Source of the DNA: WHSP01 sp040905505
GTDB lineage: Bacteria > Gemmatimonadota > Gemmatimonadetes > Longimicrobiales > Longimicrobiaceae
Assembly (NCBI GenBank): GCA_040905505.1
Contig: JBBDRL010000108.1
Coordinates: forward strand, 5,905-69,904
Direction of reading: 5' to 3'
Length of the DNA: 64,000 nucleotides
A program made the position numbers and the translations under genes. How positions within the stretch are numbered: position 1 is the stretch's first letter; each line of letters begins with the position of its first letter. Below the pieces are notes generated by a model. It was not told the DNA's origin, did no database searches, and saw only the letters and a list, made by a program, of their open reading frames with translations. Below are positions 9,064 to 17,029 of the stretch, piece after piece.

Positions 9064-9268
9064 ACCCGCGAGGTGGGGAGCTAGCGGACGGCGGGCGAGC
9101 GCGCGATGCCATGGCGCGCGATGCGATAGCGCTGAAGATTCCCTCGCTCGGTAGGCGCGACGCGAACCTTTCTCACGCCCGCGCCGGCGACTATTTTCGG
9201 ATACTGGGTACGCGCGGACCGCGGCGGGCTCGCGTAGTAGCGACTGCCAAGCTGCACACCTCCAAGAA

Positions 9269-9907
9269 ATGCGACGATCCACACCGTGGTTGGCCGGAGC
9301 TTTCGCCTTTTCGGTTTCCGTCCTCGCGGGATGTGCCGCAGCCGGGGCTGGCGTGTCTACGGCGGCGGGTCCGCGGGGGCCCGGCGGGACGGTGGCGGAG
9401 GCTCACCCCGCGGATGTCCACTTCATCACGGGGATGATCCATCACCACGCTCAGGCGCTGGTGATGTCCTCCCTGGCCGCTACGAATGCGGGGAGTGGTG
9501 CCATCCGGACGCTCGCTGAACGCATTCACGTGGGCCAGACGGACGAGATCCGGCTGATGCAGCAGTGGCTCGGCGACGTCGGTGAGCCCATATCCGAGCC
9601 CTCCCCCGCCGGAATGCGCATGGAGATGGGCGGTGTGGAGCACGAGATGCTCATGCCGGGGATGCTCACACCCGAGCAGCTCGCACAGCTCGAGCGCACC
9701 CGCGGTGACGAGTTCGACCGACTGTTCCTGGAGTACATGATCCAGCACCACGAGGGAGCGCTGGACATGGTCGATACCCTCTTCGCCACCGACGGCGCGG
9801 GGGTCGACGACTTCATCTACAAGACCGCCTCCGACACCTTCGCCGACCAGGGCTCAGAGATAGACCGCATGCAGCGGATGCTCGATGCCCGCTACAGCGG
9901 CCCATGA
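9269..9907 (+). CDS. DUF305 domain lipoprotein
   Basis: 212 residues with a signal peptide ending LAGC (residue 21). Two DUF305 half-motifs are clear: DVHFITGMIHHHAQALVMS and FLEYMIQHHEGALDMVD, histidine-rich helices of a ferritin-like four-helix bundle. The methionine-rich stretch GMRMEMGG...HEMLMPGM suggests metal handling, possibly copper, though that is inference from composition. Its stop overlaps the start of the LVIVD-repeat gene (ATGA at 9904-9907), so the two are translationally coupled. DUF305 and LVIVD genes are often neighbours in related phyla. Confidence 0.9.
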   Translation: MRRSTPWLAGAFAFSVSVLAGCAAAGAGVSTAAGPRGPGGTVAEAHPADVHFITGMIHHHAQALVMSSLAATNAGSGAIRTLAERIHVGQTDEIRLMQQWLGDVGEPISEPSPAGMRMEMGGVEHEMLMPGMLTPEQLAQLERTRGDEFDRLFLEYMIQHHEGALDMVDTLFATDGAGVDDFIYKTASDTFADQGSEIDRMQRMLDARYSGP

Positions 9908-11739
9908 CCCCAGCACTTCGCTCGATCGGTCCGCTCACCATCAACCGGAGTCTACCCGTGATCACCCACCCCCCGATACGGCGCCCATGCGCCGTGCGCC
10001 TCTCAGCGCTCGCCGTGGCCGCCCTGCTTCCGTGGATGTCGGCCTGCTCGAGCGCCGCGCCCACGCCGGGCGCCGGCGTCTCACCCGCGCTGAACATGTC
10101 CACGACGCCGCCGAGCCCCGATCCGCGGGTCGGTCTGCGCGCGGGTCGGGACGACGCCGGCCAGGCCGCCTGGAACATGCGGCTCATCACGAACCGCCCG
10201 ACGCCTGAGCCGGGTGTGGGCGCATGGAACTCGGACCTCGCGTTCCTGGACGATTACGTGATCCAGGGGAACTACAACGGGTTCCTCATCTGGGACGTAT
10301 CGAGTCCCACCGAGCCCCAGCTGACGGGATCGTATCTCTGCCCGGCGTCGCAGAACGACGTGTCGGTCTATCGGAATCTGCTGTTTATGTCCAGCGAGTC
10401 GCGCAGCGGCAGGGTCGATTGCGGAACCGAGCCACCGGAGGAGGAGGTCAGCCCGGTGCGTATGCGGGGGATCCGCATCTTCGACATCAGCGACATCCGT
10501 AATCCCGAGTACATCCAGGATGTCCAGACCTGCCGCGGGTCGCATACGCATACGCTGGTGACCGACCCGAACGATCCGGCGAACGTCTACGTGTACGTGT
10601 CCGGCTCGTCTTCGGTCAGGCCGGCGGAGGAGTTGGCGGGGTGCTCGGACCTGACGCCCGACGAGAATCCCAACTCCTCACTGTTCCAGATCGAGGTCAT
10701 TCAGGTGCCGGTGGCGGCGCCGCAGAATGCGGCGATCGTGACCGGCGCGCGCGTCTTCCAGGGACTGGCCCCGCCGCCGGCGCGGAGCAGTGGCCGTCAG
10801 CGCAGCACCGGCCCCAACCAGTGCCACGACATCACGGCCTATCCGGCAGCCGGCCTCGCGGGCGGCGCGTGCCAGGGCTACGGCATCCTCCTCGACATCA
10901 GTGACCCTGCCCGGCCGCAGCGGCTGACGGAGGTGGCGGACACCAACTTCGCGACCTGGCACTCCGTCTCGTTCGACAACGACGGCGACAAGGTACTCTG
11001 GACGGACGAGTGGGGCGGCGGCACCTCCCCACGCTGTCGCGCGAGCGACAACCCCGTCTGGGGCGGCAACGCGATCTTCGAGCTCGTCGACGGACGGGCG
11101 GAATTCCGCAGTTACTACAAGCTGCCCGCCGCGCAGACGGAATCCGAGAACTGCGTCGCGCACAACGGCTCGCTCGTGCCAGTGCCCGGGCGCGACATCA
11201 AGGTCCAGGGGTGGTATCAGGGCGGCATCTCGGTGATGGACTTCACCGACGCGCGCAATCCCGTGGAGATCGCGTTCTTCGACCGCGGCCCGCTCATAGC
11301 GGACGAGCTGCGCACGGCCGGCTCGTGGTCGGCGTACTGGTACAACGGCTACATCTACAACTCCGAGATCGAGCGCGGGCTGGACGTGCTGGAGCTGCAA
11401 CCGAGCGGATTCCTCACCGAGAACGAGCTCGAGGCGGCGCGTAGTGTCCGTCTGGACTACTTCAACGCGCAGGAGCAGCAGCGCTTCACGTGGCCGCCCA
11501 CCTTCGCGCTGGCGAACGCCTACCTCGACCAGCTCGACCGCGACAACGGCCTGGCGGCCGACCGGGTGGCCGCGATACGCGGGGAGCTCGCACGCGCAGA
11601 GGGCCTATCGGGCGCCGCGCGACGACAGGCGCTCGCGCAACTCGCCGGTCAGATCGACGCGGACGCCGCCCGCGCCGGCGATCGCGCGAAGGCGACACTA
11701 CTCGCGACGGCGGTACGGGACCTCGGCAACGTGCGGTAG
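9904..11739 (+). CDS. LVIVD-repeat beta-propeller lipoprotein
   Basis: 611 residues overlapping the DUF305 gene by 4 bases. After a long N-terminus there is a lipobox-like MSAC near residue 47. LVIVD-type blades follow: VIQGNYNGFLIWDVSSPTEP, VRMRGIRIFDISDIRNPEYI, SHTHTLVTDP, GYGILLDISDPARPQRLTEV, QGGISVMDFTDARNPVEIA. Histidines (SHTHT, CHDITAYP, WHSVSFDND) recur at blade edges and could bind metal. The last 100 residues are helical. It is likely a periplasmic or surface propeller working with the DUF305 partner; its biochemical role is unknown. A later start nearer the signal peptide is possible, but the ATGA overlap favours 9904. Confidence 0.85.
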   Translation: MTPALRSIGPLTINRSLPVITHPPIRRPCAVRLSALAVAALLPWMSACSSAAPTPGAGVSPALNMSTTPPSPDPRVGLRAGRDDAGQAAWNMRLITNRPTPEPGVGAWNSDLAFLDDYVIQGNYNGFLIWDVSSPTEPQLTGSYLCPASQNDVSVYRNLLFMSSESRSGRVDCGTEPPEEEVSPVRMRGIRIFDISDIRNPEYIQDVQTCRGSHTHTLVTDPNDPANVYVYVSGSSSVRPAEELAGCSDLTPDENPNSSLFQIEVIQVPVAAPQNAAIVTGARVFQGLAPPPARSSGRQRSTGPNQCHDITAYPAAGLAGGACQGYGILLDISDPARPQRLTEVADTNFATWHSVSFDNDGDKVLWTDEWGGGTSPRCRASDNPVWGGNAIFELVDGRAEFRSYYKLPAAQTESENCVAHNGSLVPVPGRDIKVQGWYQGGISVMDFTDARNPVEIAFFDRGPLIADELRTAGSWSAYWYNGYIYNSEIERGLDVLELQPSGFLTENELEAARSVRLDYFNAQEQQRFTWPPTFALANAYLDQLDRDNGLAADRVAAIRGELARAEGLSGAARRQALAQLAGQIDADAARAGDRAKATLLATAVRDLGNVR

Positions 11740-11758
11740 TCCGCCGCCCCGCGCATTG

Positions 11759-11940
11759 CCGAGGGGGCAGCTCTCTGTCACCGAGGGGGGCAGTCCCTTG
11801 TCGCCGAGGGGTAGCCCCTTGTCGCCCCGAGCGTAGCCGAGGGGCCTGCAGTGCCCCCCCGAGGGGATTTGCGACTGCAGGCCCTCATTTCGCTGGGGCG
11901 TCCGAGGAAGTGCAGGCCCCTCGGCTACGCTCGGGGCGAC
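11759..11940. repeat. Short direct repeats and a perfect 30-bp inverted repeat
   Basis: Three or four degenerate copies of a roughly 21-24-bp unit (CCGAGGGG...GTC) run from 11759 to 11821. They lead into a perfect 30-bp inverted repeat, arms 11821-11850 and 11911-11940, separated by 60 bases. The arm core is CCCCGAGCGTAGCCGAGGGG. The element lies between convergent genes and can fold into a long stem. It looks like a mobile palindromic intergenic element (REP or MITE-like), possibly acting as a terminator. Confidence 0.85.
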
Positions 11941-11970
11941 GGAATCACTTTCCCATGGTGGGGCGCGGTG

Positions 11971-12576
11971 TCAGAAGGCGATGCCGACGTTGATGACACG
12001 AATGGTGGGAATGACCTGGAGGTCGAAGGCTTCGTCTCCCGCCCCGAAGAGGCGCTTCAACCCGAAGCCCAGACCGACGTAGAAATTGTCCCGATTCCCG
12101 AGCAGCCAGCTATGGTTGGCGTCGAACCCGACGCCGAAGAAGCTTCCACTGTCGGGCACGTTCGTCACGCCCATCTTCGCGCCGAAAGCCCAGCCCTCGA
12201 GCGGTCGGGATCCGACGTAGAAGCGCCAGAAGACATCGGCGTTGAGGTAGTCGTCGTCGTCGAGAGAAAGGTAGGAGCCGCCGAATCCGGCGGTAGCCGA
12301 TTCGTTGATGACCCGCTCGTACTCCGCGTTGAACACTTCGAGGAGTATCCCGAACGGGTTCGCCGAGACCACCTGCTGATATCGCGGGCCGTCCGTCTCC
12401 TGACCGCTCACCGCCGGAGCGGCCGACACGGCAATCCAGCAGAGCCCCACCAGTAGCCCCACGACCCTCCAGCCGGTGCGTGGTCGAAAGTCTCGCGCTT
12501 CCCCACCCAGCGGCCCTGCGAACAGCGCGGTCGCCCCGCGACCGCCTCTTCCGCAATTGCTCGTCATCATCCCCAT
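11971..12576 (-). CDS. Probable outer-membrane beta-barrel protein
   Basis: About 201 residues if started at ATG 12576; ATGs at 12570 and 12567 are alternatives. A signal-peptide-like segment (GWRVVGLLVGLCWIAVSA) ends near SAAPAVSG and is unusually far from the start, so a later start may be used. The mature part alternates aromatic and polar residues (VFWRFYVGSRPLEGWAFGAK, DNFYVGLGFGLKRLFG) and ends in IRVINVGIAF, a terminal phenylalanine typical of outer-membrane barrels. No specific family was recognised. Confidence 0.65.
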   Translation of the reverse strand: MGMMTSNCGRGGRGATALFAGPLGGEARDFRPRTGWRVVGLLVGLCWIAVSAAPAVSGQETDGPRYQQVVSANPFGILLEVFNAEYERVINESATAGFGGSYLSLDDDDYLNADVFWRFYVGSRPLEGWAFGAKMGVTNVPDSGSFFGVGFDANHSWLLGNRDNFYVGLGFGLKRLFGAGDEAFDLQVIPTIRVINVGIAF

Positions 12577-12596
12577 CCTGTTTGGAAGTCTGCCCC

Positions 12597-12797
12597 TCAG
12601 CCCGGCAGGCGTGCATAACATTCGGACGCCTGTGCCGCGAGCACCCGTGCGCGTGCCGGTGATTCGGTCTGGATGGCTTGCGCGGCGAATTGATCGCAGG
12701 CGGCCTTGTTCTCATCATCGCTCATCCCTCCCGAAAACGGGACGGAGCAGGCGGAGAGGAGTAGCGCCGCGAGGGCTGCACAGATGCAAATTTTCAT
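12597..12797 (-). CDS. Small lipoprotein of unknown function
   Basis: 66 residues: MKICICAALAALLLSACS, a textbook signal peptide with lipobox LSAC, then a short hydrophilic helical domain (KAACDQFAAQAIQTESPARA) with two further cysteines. The start at 12797 was chosen for the signal peptide; the open frame extends further upstream but without coding character. It lies upstream of the beta-barrel gene on the same strand. Confidence 0.65.
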   Translation of the reverse strand: MKICICAALAALLLSACSVPFSGGMSDDENKAACDQFAAQAIQTESPARARVLAAQASECYARLPG

Positions 12798-12989
12798 GGT
12801 CTGACCGCCGGTGGGAAGGAAATCGTTATTCGGTGCAGGCATCACGCTCGGAGACATTCCCATGCGAGAGATGTGCCCGGCGGTACGATCCGCCGTTCGC
12901 AACGGGGTCGGCCTTCTTCAGCCGCGGAATGCATCATACTCCATCACTTCCATTTACGGGTACGCCGCACCCTTCGATGGAGGATCCGT

Positions 12990-13277
12990 ATGCCCCACCG
13001 ATCCGATCGCCTCGGGTATTGCCTAATTCTGGCTCTGCTCATCGCCGCCTGCGGCGACACCGGCCCGCGCGTCGATGCCGAGGAGGAGCCCATCGCGAGC
13101 GACTGGGCCGAGATAGCGTCGCGAGACACCCTCGTCGCGCTGACACAGTTCAACTCGACCGGGTACTTCATCTATCGCGGCGCGCCCATGCGGTTCGAGC
13201 ACGACCTGCTCGAACGGTCGGTGGAGGCGCTCGGCACACGTTTCGGAATGGGTCCTGCAACATATTGCTGCACATAG
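12990..13277 (+). pseudogene. Truncated MltF-like gene, N-terminal fragment only
   Basis: 95 residues with GGAGG 7 bases upstream of ATG 12990 and a lipoprotein signal (LILALLIAAC). The segment WAEIASRDTLVALTQFNSTG followed by YFIYRGAPMRFEHDLL matches the start of the solute-binding domain of membrane-bound lytic transglycosylase F. Similarity ends at about residue 77 and the frame closes with unrelated residues (TRFGMGPATYCCT). A normal MltF is about 450 residues, with a solute-binding domain then an SLT domain. The fragment sits 30 bases before a free-standing SLT transglycosylase, suggesting an internal deletion or replacement of the original gene. Confidence 0.65.
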
Positions 13278-13307
13278 TTTTACGAACTCTCAAAAGGGAG
13301 TCTTCTG

Positions 13308-13988
13308 GTGCAGTTGGCGAAGCCCATGACGTACACGGGAATCGGAGTGCTCGTCGCTTCGGTGGCGGTCGTGCTCGAAACCGGCGAAGCGACGCAGTCA
13401 GCGGTGCGGACAGAGACCGTACTTCCAGCGACGGTGGTTGAGCCGCCCGTGCAGCAGATGATGGAGCCGAGCGAGGAGCTGATCGCCGAGGCGCAGCACG
13501 CGCTGCGACGGAAAGCGATCCGGGAAGCGGCGAAGCACTACGACATCCGTCGCGACCTCGCGGCGACCATTCACGATATCGCCGTGGAGGAAGGTATCGA
13601 GCCGGACCTGGCGTTCGGGCTGGTCTGGGTCGAGAGTCGCTTCGATCCTGAAGCGGTGAGTCACGCCGGTGCAGTCGGCCTCGCGCAACTGATGCCCGCG
13701 ACGGCCAAAGGGCTGGATCCGGACATCCGGAGCTCCGAGCTGTTCGACCCCGAACGCAACCTGCGCCTGGGGATGCGCTATCTGCGGCATCTGACGGACC
13801 GTTACGATGGGAACCACCGGATGGCGCTGATCGCCTACAACCGCGGTCCTGGAACGGTCGCGCGGGTGCGTGCGGCCGGTGAAGATCCGTCGAATGGATA
13901 CGCCGGAATGGTCCTGGAAAACCGGCTCCCGGACATCGCGCCGCTCCAGGTCGAAGGGCTCGGGCACGCTGCGCTACTCGCCGAATGA
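13308..13988 (+). CDS. Lytic transglycosylase, SLT domain
   Basis: 226 residues from a GTG at 13308, chosen because AAGGGAG lies about 8 bases upstream; ATG 13326 is the alternative. A hydrophobic N-terminal segment (MTYTGIGVLVASVAVVL) acts as anchor or signal. The SLT domain spans about residues 85-190: GLVWVESRFDPEAVSHAGAV with the catalytic Glu, GLAQLMPATA, NLRLGMRYL and ALIAYNRGPGTV. It cleaves the glycan backbone of peptidoglycan in the periplasm. It converges on the BamA-like gene with a 2-base gap. Together with the MltF fragment upstream it may be what is left of a rearranged two-domain transglycosylase locus. Confidence 0.9.
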   Translation: MQLAKPMTYTGIGVLVASVAVVLETGEATQSAVRTETVLPATVVEPPVQQMMEPSEELIAEAQHALRRKAIREAAKHYDIRRDLAATIHDIAVEEGIEPDLAFGLVWVESRFDPEAVSHAGAVGLAQLMPATAKGLDPDIRSSELFDPERNLRLGMRYLRHLTDRYDGNHRMALIAYNRGPGTVARVRAAGEDPSNGYAGMVLENRLPDIAPLQVEGLGHAALLAE

Positions 13989-13990
13989 CG

Positions 13991-16159
13991 CTACAGCGGT
14001 GCGTCCGCCGAGAGCTGCAGGGACCACCCCGATCCACCGCGGACGACATGGGCGAGATCCACTCTGAGGAGGCCATCCAGCACGCTCAGCCCGACGCCCG
14101 CGGAGATGGCCCCGGCCTCGACGCTCCAGTCTTCCCTCGGCCCCGCCCAGCCGGCGTCGGCGAAAAGGATGATGCGCGCGGCGGGCTGCTCGGTACCGAT
14201 CTCCACGCGTGCCGCCCAGAAGGCCTCCCCCGCAACACGGTCATCCGACTTCAGTCCGCGGACGGTGCCGCGCCCGCCCAGATACCAGTGCCGCTGCGCC
14301 GGTAGGCTGCCGGATGACGCGCCGGTGGACACATCGAGCGCCGCGAGAAACCGGCCGGGCAGTGGAAATACCGTGTAGACGGCCACCCCGGGTCGGATGA
14401 ACGAATAGGTACCGGTCTCCGCGAGGATTTCCACCGTCGCAGCGACGCGCGCTCTGCTCGGATCGAGACCCCACGACACGTCGACGCTCGCTTCGAGCCC
14501 GAGCTGATCGGCTTCGTCGGCCGCCGGATTCGACCGGAAGGGCTCCCCACCCCACCAATCTGAAACGCTGATATCGGTATGCTTTTCGACCCCCGCCTGC
14601 CGCTCCAGATAACCGCTTAGCCGCAGTGCCGCGCCCCGGAAGGCCCGCTCACCCTTGGCCCGCGCACCCAGCACGCGATAGTAGTCGCCCTGGTCCTCGC
14701 CGAAGATCAGGGCTGAGATTGAGTTGCCGAGTGAGAATGGGCGATCCCGCGGGGCGAAGGCGCTGAGCCGCTCGTAGAATCCGATCGACTCTTCACCGTT
14801 CACGCCATCTCTCGTGAGTACGATTTCGAAGGACGGACGTCGCTCCGCCAGGCCGATCCAGAGTGTGCCGGACGCGGAGAGCGGCGCGAGATCGAGGCGG
14901 CCACTGCTCCCGAGTGTCACCCCTTCGACCCGGTTGTAGCGCGTCAGCGATCCGTCGATGGGGGTCCAGCGGTAGCTCGGGCGTTGCGTCAATATCCGCC
15001 GCCAGGCAGCGGACTCGACGAAGCCGGCCAGCTCGTCCAGCTCCCGACCGGTCGCCAGCCGTTCATCGGGCGCATAGATCGAGTGCGGGAGGTATTCGTT
15101 CCGGAGCAGTGACGCTGAATCGCGCGGCACGAAGATCGTGATCGGGCGGCAATCGTCCTCACCATCGGCGACCGACTCATCCATATCATCGTCATCGTGG
15201 CCCTCGTCATCCTCGCCTTCGGCCCCGGTGCAAGCGGTTTCGACAGTGCGGAAGGTGGCGGTATCGACGGGTTCGAATCCCGGCCACGGCTGCTGGTCCG
15301 TATAGATGCGGTAATCGTCGAAGCGCTCCTCGATGGCGACGGGGACCGAAATTCCGCCCACGCTGGCGGTCCCCTCGAAGAGCATCAACCGTGGCATCCA
15401 CCAGCGGCCCTCCCAGAGCCCGTACTCGACCGTCAGGTAGCGGATGTCGAACACCCCCTCCGGGAGAGGCAGGGGGATCAGGCCGGCGGATGGCTGGACG
15501 CGCAGTGGAGCCGCGAGATCGAACGCCCCCCGCACCGGCGCGTTGGTGTCGGCATCCAACCAGAAGGAACCGCTGAGCAGATTCGACCGCGCCTGCCGGG
15601 GAATCACTTCCAGCTCCAGCAGCCGCACAGTACGGCCCGCAGCGAGTCGGATCGTGGTCGTTTCACCCGACCGGTAGCGGTAGTGCTGCTCGCTCCCGGC
15701 CGCCAGCGGGTGGATGACGGCGTCCGAATCGTCCTCGTCATCGGGCAGAGAGAGCACCCGGCTGCTACCCGGGGGTCGGGCACGGGCACGGGCGCCCTCG
15801 AGAAGTCGCCGATCCGCCGGCGGCGTGATCTCGGAGCGGAAGACCGGAAGCACCTCCCTGGCTCCAAGGATCTGTGCCCGCCGCAGCCCGCCGCGAGTCC
15901 AGGTGACGCGCGAGACCACCTCGTGACGCGCGAGCAGGCGATCCCGACGCCCGGCCTGTAGCCCCACGGACACACGCTCGCGCGCCGTCGCCTCGTACGC
16001 GGTGATCACGGAGAAACTGGTATCGGAATGCGACCGTGCGCCGGCCAGGAGTCGCGCGGCACCGTCGTCCAGATACGCCCCTGCCGGCGATGCCTGACCC
16101 GCTCCGGAAATCGGCCGCAGAACGAGAAGCAGCAGGACCGACACGATGGTTCGAAGCAT
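13991..16159 (-). CDS. Large outer-membrane protein with BamA-like C-terminal barrel
   Basis: 722 residues from ATG 16159, followed by a signal peptide (MLRTIVSVLLLLVLRPISG). The N-terminal 380 residues form a soluble region without recognised domains, including RLLELEVIPRQARSNLLSGS and an acidic aspartate-rich loop (residues about 325-345). The C-terminus shows BamA/TpsB surface-antigen features: RHWYLGGRGTVRGLKSDDRV, AFWAARVEIG, IILFADAGWAG and GAISAGVGLSVLDGLLRVDLA. It probably inserts in the outer membrane, for secretion or surface display of an unidentified client. There is no obvious Shine-Dalgarno. Confidence 0.75.
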   Translation of the reverse strand: MLRTIVSVLLLLVLRPISGAGQASPAGAYLDDGAARLLAGARSHSDTSFSVITAYEATARERVSVGLQAGRRDRLLARHEVVSRVTWTRGGLRRAQILGAREVLPVFRSEITPPADRRLLEGARARARPPGSSRVLSLPDDEDDSDAVIHPLAAGSEQHYRYRSGETTTIRLAAGRTVRLLELEVIPRQARSNLLSGSFWLDADTNAPVRGAFDLAAPLRVQPSAGLIPLPLPEGVFDIRYLTVEYGLWEGRWWMPRLMLFEGTASVGGISVPVAIEERFDDYRIYTDQQPWPGFEPVDTATFRTVETACTGAEGEDDEGHDDDDMDESVADGEDDCRPITIFVPRDSASLLRNEYLPHSIYAPDERLATGRELDELAGFVESAAWRRILTQRPSYRWTPIDGSLTRYNRVEGVTLGSSGRLDLAPLSASGTLWIGLAERRPSFEIVLTRDGVNGEESIGFYERLSAFAPRDRPFSLGNSISALIFGEDQGDYYRVLGARAKGERAFRGAALRLSGYLERQAGVEKHTDISVSDWWGGEPFRSNPAADEADQLGLEASVDVSWGLDPSRARVAATVEILAETGTYSFIRPGVAVYTVFPLPGRFLAALDVSTGASSGSLPAQRHWYLGGRGTVRGLKSDDRVAGEAFWAARVEIGTEQPAARIILFADAGWAGPREDWSVEAGAISAGVGLSVLDGLLRVDLAHVVRGGSGWSLQLSADAPL

Positions 16160-16753
16160 GGACCACCAAGAAAAGGAAGGGCCGTAGACGCTCAATCATC
16201 TACGACCCCTGCGACGGGAAGGTTTCAGCTGTCCGCCGCACACACTCACTCTTCGTCAGCGCGGTCCCCCGGCCCTGGGCCCTGCCATATGCTCGGGTTC
16301 CAGGCGGCTCGCGACGGACGGACACCGGCCGATATCAACTCCTCGCCGACCGGCGAATACGGTAGGATCTGCGTCGCCGTGCCGGCCGCAGGAACCATGG
16401 CCAGGGATATCAGGTATGGCGCGACGCCGCCCGCGAACGGAACGACATCGAGGCTGAGGTCGGCGCCCAGGCGTGGGGTCTGATCGCCAATCGCGTCGAC
16501 TTCAGCCTGACCCCGGCCGCTTCATCCACTAGGATAGATCCCACGAGCCCCGCTACCGGCTGATCCGGCCGGGAGCGGGCAAGAAAAACTGCGCGGCACG
16601 CGAGTCCTTCGCGAGCCGCGCAGTGCTACCTACCTTGCTCCACTACCTCCCACCTCGATCCCAAGGCGCGAAACAATCCACCGCTTGATCCACAAGCCAC
16701 GGCACGACATACGATTAACCCCCTCCCCTCGGCTCCTTCCCCCCACGGCCTTC
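16160..16753. other. Intergenic region, possibly holding a decayed gene
   Basis: No intact gene is supported. On the plus strand a frame around 16260-16560 reads with coding-like composition but is broken by an in-frame TAG near 16366, after which it continues (YQVWRDAARERNDIEAEV) to a stop near 16563. I could not assign it to a family. A hairpin at 16588-16624 and the iron-regulated promoter follow. Confidence 0.35.
16588..16624 (-). terminator. Hairpin with T run on the minus strand
   Basis: Perfect arms ACTGCGCGGC (16588-16597) and GCCGCGCAGT (16615-16624). Read on the minus strand, the stem is followed by TTTTTCTT, the form of a rho-independent terminator. No minus-strand gene ends just upstream, so it may insulate the iron operon from antisense transcription. 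A sister hairpin with the same core lies at 23651-23693. Confidence 0.7.
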
Positions 16754-16782
16754 TTGACACGCCCCGCCCCGCGCACTACCCT
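16754..16782 (+). promoter_or_regulatory. Sigma70-type promoter of the iron operon
   Basis: TTGACA (16754-16759), 17-base spacer, TACCCT (16777-16782). The -35 is perfect and the -10 keeps the key T, A and final T. The predicted start of transcription, about 16789, sits at the edge of the Fur palindrome. Confidence 0.7.
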
Positions 16783-16792
16783 GTGGCGAAGT

Positions 16793-16813
16793 GTTTGAGA
16801 ATGATTCTCAAAC
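16793..16813 (+). promoter_or_regulatory. Fur box, perfect palindrome
   Basis: A 10-1-10 perfect inverted repeat with core TGAGAAT-G-ATTCTCA, the classical 7-1-7 Fur operator pattern. It begins 10 bases downstream of the -10 element, so bound Fur would block transcription start or escape. This predicts induction of the downstream lipoprotein, TonB receptor and DUF4856 genes under iron limitation. Confidence 0.85.
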
Positions 16814-16837
16814 CCAAACAATGATTCCTGATTAGCG

Positions 16838-17017
16838 ATGCGCACACTTGGGGTACTGCTTGGCGCGCTCCTGCTCCTGCTGCTGCAGGGGTGTGAGGAC
16901 GATCCGATCCTGGCACCGACCGAGGATAACAGCGGTGGAGGCAGCTACGGGAATATGTCGCCGCTATCGGTGCCCGGGGCCGTGGAATCTCTTCGGTCCA
17001 ATCCTGAACTTTTCTGA
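16838..17017 (+). CDS. 59-residue lipoprotein, first gene of the Fur-controlled operon
   Basis: Start ATG 16838, stop TGA 17015. The signal peptide MRTLGVLLGALLLLLLQGC has a lipobox (LQGC), followed by EDDPILAPTEDNSGGGSYGN and a short tail ending SNPELF. The context TTAGCG-ATG-CG before its start is repeated almost exactly at the start of the TonB receptor, supporting both starts. The gene ends 12 bases before the receptor and is the first reading frame after the Fur box. It has no recognised domain; a surface or periplasmic accessory of the receptor is possible. It is easily missed because of its size. Confidence 0.75.
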   Translation: MRTLGVLLGALLLLLLQGCEDDPILAPTEDNSGGGSYGNMSPLSVPGAVESLRSNPELF

Positions 17018-17029
17018 TCAGTGTTAGCG

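Noticed and set aside
12990..13277. A normal small lipoprotein gene instead of an MltF fragment
   Set aside because: The DTLVALTQFNSTGYFIYRG segment is specific to the MltF binding domain and stops mid-domain, so truncation is the simpler reading.
15260..15290. GACGGGTTCGAATCCCGG, looks like a tRNA T-arm
   Set aside because: It lies inside the BamA-like coding sequence and no acceptor, D or anticodon arms flank it.
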